DNA from: Bradyrhizobium genosp. SA-3
GTDB taxonomy: Bacteria; Pseudomonadota; Alphaproteobacteria; Rhizobiales; Xanthobacteraceae
DNA length: 35,213 nt
Assembly (NCBI RefSeq): GCF_004212635.1
Contig: NZ_PSRT01000086.1
Coordinates: 1-35,213, forward strand
Direction: 5' to 3'
Shown: piece by piece, positions 32,813 to 35,213 of the stretch
How positions within the stretch are numbered: the first letter of the stretch is position 1
Layout: each line of letters opens with the position of its first letter
Made by a program: the position numbers and the translations under genes
The notes under the pieces: generated by a model
Database searches by the model: none
Told to the model about the DNA's origin: nothing
What the model saw: only the letters and a program-made list of their open reading frames with translations

Positions 32813-33037
32813 ATTTTGCAAATGTCAGAAACCTGGCCGGCGGCCACTATGGGCGCGTTAAGCAACGACCCGTAGTTCCGCGGAGTGCCCGGCCGCACCG
32901 CGGGCCTGTCGGAATGCTGTCAATCAACGGGTTCCCAGGGCGGGGTTGCGACAGAATCGCCGGCATTTCCTCTCCGAATTCCTATATCAATGGCTGCGCC
33001 TCCAACCGGGCCACACTCGCTTACTCGCGGAACGTCA

Positions 33038-34333
33038 ATGCTCTCGGTCGAACTCGTCATCGTCGTCGTGCTGATCGTCATCAACGGCCTGTTGTCCATG
33101 TCCGAGCTGGCCGTGGTGTCGTCCCGCCCGGCGCGGCTGTCGCTGCTCGCGGCCAAGGGTGTGCGCGGCGCCGAGCGGGCACTGACGCTGGCGGCCGATC
33201 CCGGCAAATTCCTCTCGACGGTGCAGATCGGCATCACGCTGGTCGGCGTGCTCTCCGGCGCATTCTCGGGCGCGACGCTCGGGCAGCGGCTGACGCAATG
33301 GCTGGTCGAACTCGGCATGTCCTCGGGCATCGCCGACATCGTCGGCGTCGGCCTCGTCGTCACGCTCATCACCTACGCCACCCTGATCGTCGGCGAACTG
33401 GTGCCGAAGCAGGTGGCGCTGCGCGACCCCGAGAGCATCGCGGTCAGGGTCGCGCCCGCGATGCACCTGCTGGCGCGGATCTCGCTGCCGCTCGTGTTCC
33501 TGCTCGATGTCTCCGGCAAGCTGATCCTCACGCTGCTCGGCCGCGGCGGCAGCGCCGAGGAAAAGGTCTCGGAGGACGAGATCCATCATCTTGTCCGCGA
33601 GGCCGAGAGCGCAGGCGTGCTCGAACCCGGCGAGAAGGAGATGATCGCCGGCGTGATGCGGCTCGGCGACCGCCCGGTCGGCGCCGTCATGACGCCCCGC
33701 ACTGAGGTCGACGAGATCGACCTGAACGACGATGCGGAGACCATTCACGAGATCATCGCAAAGAGCCCGCATTCGCGCTTCCCCGTCTCGGACGGCGATC
33801 GCGACAAGCCGATCGGCGTGCTCCAAGCCAAGGACCTGCTGATCGCTTATATGAACGAGCGCGCGCCGGATCTGCGCGCACTCGTGCGCGAGGCGCCGGG
33901 CATTCCGGCCTCGGCGGATGCCCGCGACGTGCTGACCATCCTGAAAGCTGCGCCGGTCCATGTCGGCTTCGTCTACGACGAATACGGCGCGTTCGAAGGC
34001 ATGGTGACGGCCGCAGACATCCTCGAGTCGATCGTCGGCGCCTTTCATTCCGAGGAAGGGCCGCCCGAGCCGGCCTTTGTCAGGCGCGACGACGACTCGC
34101 TCCTGATCTCCGGCTGGATGCCGGTCGACGAGTTCGGCGAGCTGCTCGGCATCGAGCTGCCGCCGCACCGCTACAACACGGTGGCGGGCCTCGTGCTGCA
34201 ACAGTTCAGCATGCTGCCCAATGTCGGCGACGCCTTCGACTTCGCCGGCTGGCACATCGAGGTGATCGACCTCGATGGACGACGGATCGATAAGATTTTG
34301 GCGAGCCGGCGCGGCGAGCAGGCGGCGGCGTGA
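33038..34333 (+). CDS. CNNM/CorC family transporter (hemolysin-type)
   Basis: This 431-residue membrane protein has a CNNM/DUF21 transmembrane domain (about 1-180: MLSVELVIVVVLIVINGLLSM start, TLIVGELVPKQVAL near 115-128). A pair of CBS domains follows (about 195-325: EKEMIAGVMRLGDRPVGAVMTPRTEVDEI, SRFPVSDGDRDKPIGVLQAKDLL, HVGFVYDEYGAFEGMVTAADILE), then a CorC_HlyC domain (about 340-425: LISGWMPVDEFGELLGIELP, YNTVAGLVL). The family exports or regulates Mg2+ or Co2+, and the CBS pair binds nucleotides. ATG 33038 is the natural start; the ribosome site is weak. Confidence 0.93.
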   Translation: MLSVELVIVVVLIVINGLLSMSELAVVSSRPARLSLLAAKGVRGAERALTLAADPGKFLSTVQIGITLVGVLSGAFSGATLGQRLTQWLVELGMSSGIADIVGVGLVVTLITYATLIVGELVPKQVALRDPESIAVRVAPAMHLLARISLPLVFLLDVSGKLILTLLGRGGSAEEKVSEDEIHHLVREAESAGVLEPGEKEMIAGVMRLGDRPVGAVMTPRTEVDEIDLNDDAETIHEIIAKSPHSRFPVSDGDRDKPIGVLQAKDLLIAYMNERAPDLRALVREAPGIPASADARDVLTILKAAPVHVGFVYDEYGAFEGMVTAADILESIVGAFHSEEGPPEPAFVRRDDDSLLISGWMPVDEFGELLGIELPPHRYNTVAGLVLQQFSMLPNVGDAFDFAGWHIEVIDLDGRRIDKILASRRGEQAAA

Positions 34334-34386
34334 GGGGGCGCGCGACTGTATGCATAGCGCGCGGGGACGCCGCACCAACCTCCACT

Positions 34387-34510
34387 CGTCGTCCCGGCGC
34401 AGGCCGGGACCCATAACCACAAGATTGAGTTTGGCGACAACTCGCTAACTCCGATCTCGCGCAACAACCTCTGCCTCGGCGTATGGGTCCCGGCCTGCGC
34501 CGGGACGACG
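34387..34510. repeat. Palindromic MITE-like repeat, family A copy 3
   Basis: The outer 29 bases (34387-34415 and 34482-34510) are perfect inverted copies beginning CGTCGTCCCGGCGCAGGC. Each arm contains its own small hairpin (CCCGGCGCAGGCCGGG). The interior shares the pattern of copies 1 and 2 (AACTCCGATCTCGCGCAACA). It lies between the CNNM and PilZ genes. Confidence 0.92.
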
Positions 34511-34550
34511 GCTGAGATTGGAGCCCGCGCTCAGGCCAAACGCAAGACCC

Positions 34551-34790
34551 TCACCCGAACTTCACTCCGATCCGCTTTTCCTTGCGCCAGACCACGGTGC
34601 AGGACAAATGCTTTCCGTCGGCGTGGACGAACAGGGTGAAACGGTCGGGGATGCCGACCGGGCTGGTGACGTCGAGGGCTGCGCCGGTGTCGGACAGGTT
34701 GCGGACGGCGCAGTCGATTGCGCCGCCGCCGAACTCGATGGTTCCGGCCTTCAGCACGCGATGTCTCGCCTTGTCGCGCCGTTCGTCCAT
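34551..34790 (-). CDS. PilZ domain protein, cyclic-di-GMP effector
   Basis: This 79-residue cytosolic protein is a lone PilZ domain. The cyclic-di-GMP-binding signatures are present: RxxxR as RDKAR (about 5-9) and NLSDTGA (about 32-38), a common variant of D/NxSxxG. The remaining beta strands (FTLFVHADGKHLSCTVVWRKEKRIGVKFG) complete the short barrel. Short PilZ proteins of this size are frequent in Bradyrhizobium and act as cyclic-di-GMP sensors for motility or surface polysaccharide control. It lies 89 bases after the glutamate-synthase-family gene end. Its partner is unknown; the PAS-GGDEF-EAL protein at 6559-8766 could set the signal it reads. Confidence 0.88.
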   Translation of the reverse strand: MDERRDKARHRVLKAGTIEFGGGAIDCAVRNLSDTGAALDVTSPVGIPDRFTLFVHADGKHLSCTVVWRKEKRIGVKFG

Positions 34791-34879
34791 GGGGCCAATC
34801 TACACCCAAAGCTGAACCAAGCGTTAAACGCAGCCTCTCCCGCAATGAATATCCGGCGGTCTTGCAATCGAGGCGACGC

Positions 34880-35213
34880 TCACAGCGCGGGCTGGAACGT
34901 CTCGGAGCGCGCCATCCGCCAGCCATCGCGGAATCGCGGATCTTCCGTGCCTTCGAGCAGCTCGCCCGGGCGCAGCGCCGGATAGAGCTGTGCGAAGGAT
35001 TGCACCTGGGTCGTCGATCTCCGTTGGCTGAAATGGATCGGGCGCAGCTGCTGCGGATGTTCGAGGCCGGCGGCGGCGATCAGCTCGGTCAGCGAATGCA
35101 GCGTCGCTTGGTGGTAATTCTGCACGCGGTCGATCTTGAGCGGCACGTAGAGCGCGCGCGCACGCGTCGGGTCCTGCGTCGCGACGCCGGTCGGGCAGCG
35201 GTCGGTGTGGCAG
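34880..35213 (-). CDS. 3' end of an FMN-binding glutamate synthase-family protein (partial)
   Basis: The frame is open to the right window edge (first complete codon at 35212). It reads CHTDRCPTGVATQDPTRARA, the conserved segment of the FMN-binding glutamate synthase family, and then continues for about 90 residues to ...ARSETFQPAL*. The full gene would encode about 500 residues. Such proteins resemble the central domain of GltB but lack its glutamine amidotransferase part; their substrate is generally unclear. The short GTG- or ATG-like starts within the fragment are internal. Confidence 0.88.
   Translation of the reverse strand, partial: CHTDRCPTGVATQDPTRARALYVPLKIDRVQNYHQATLHSLTELIAAAGLEHPQQLRPIHFSQRRSTTQVQSFAQLYPALRPGELLEGTEDPRFRDGWRMARSETFQPAL

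Noticed and set aside
1..35213. CRISPR arrays, tRNA or rRNA genes, transposases and phage genes
   Set aside because: None found by reading both strands; the repeats present are dispersed palindromes, not regularly spaced direct repeats.

Overview
The window reads as the chromosome of a Bradyrhizobium-like alphaproteobacterium (order Hyphomicrobiales). This is inferred from the high GC, the CTG/CTC/GCC/CGC-rich codon use, the gene families (PF04392-type binding protein, DUF1444 and DUF1194 exported proteins, OprB porin fused to an Omp25-like barrel, PCMT/erythromycin-esterase fusion) and at least four families of short palindromic repeats in the intergenic gaps. I see no rRNA, tRNA, CRISPR array, transposase or phage gene.

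Layout. 1-6.4 kb looks like accessory DNA, by eye less GC-rich and loosely packed: a small membrane protein, a small exported Arg/Tyr-rich protein, a Cys-rich zinc-finger-like protein, an NDUFA9-like atypical SDR, a protein-L-isoaspartate methyltransferase fused to an erythromycin-esterase-like domain, and an orphan ABC binding protein. 6.4-17.7 kb carries housekeeping and envelope genes: a PAS-GGDEF-EAL protein whose GGDEF motif is degenerate, MepA endopeptidase, the modABC molybdate transporter, a PepSY-like protein, a CvrA/NhaP2-type cation/proton antiporter, an MscS channel and methionine aminopeptidase. 17.7-20.3 kb is a small block between map and radC: an Ada/AraC regulator, a DMT exporter broken by one TGA codon, and a Tat-exported intradiol dioxygenase-like protein. 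20.5-23.0 kb holds radC, a DUF1444-like exported protein, a probably truncated lipoprotein and an unknown small protein.

23.1-28.6 kb is a tightly coupled minus-strand operon (NMT1-type binding protein, ATPase, permease, 2-hydroxyacid dehydrogenase, tandem Inh-domain protein) with a divergent creatininase-family amidohydrolase. It looks like an uptake and processing module for an unidentified small molecule and is the best candidate here for an undescribed pathway. 28.6-35.2 kb contains a small exported protein with a strong terminator, a frameshifted DUF1194 gene, a double-barrel porin, a remnant of a methyl-accepting chemotaxis protein, a CNNM/CorC transporter, a PilZ protein and the 3' end of an FMN-binding glutamate synthase-family gene that runs off the window.

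The main themes are gene decay (a nonsense mutation, a frameshift, a chemoreceptor remnant, a truncated lipoprotein), dispersed palindromic repeats that may act as terminators or as translation-masking hairpins, and a few unusual domain fusions. All functions are read from motifs and family knowledge; no database search was run.
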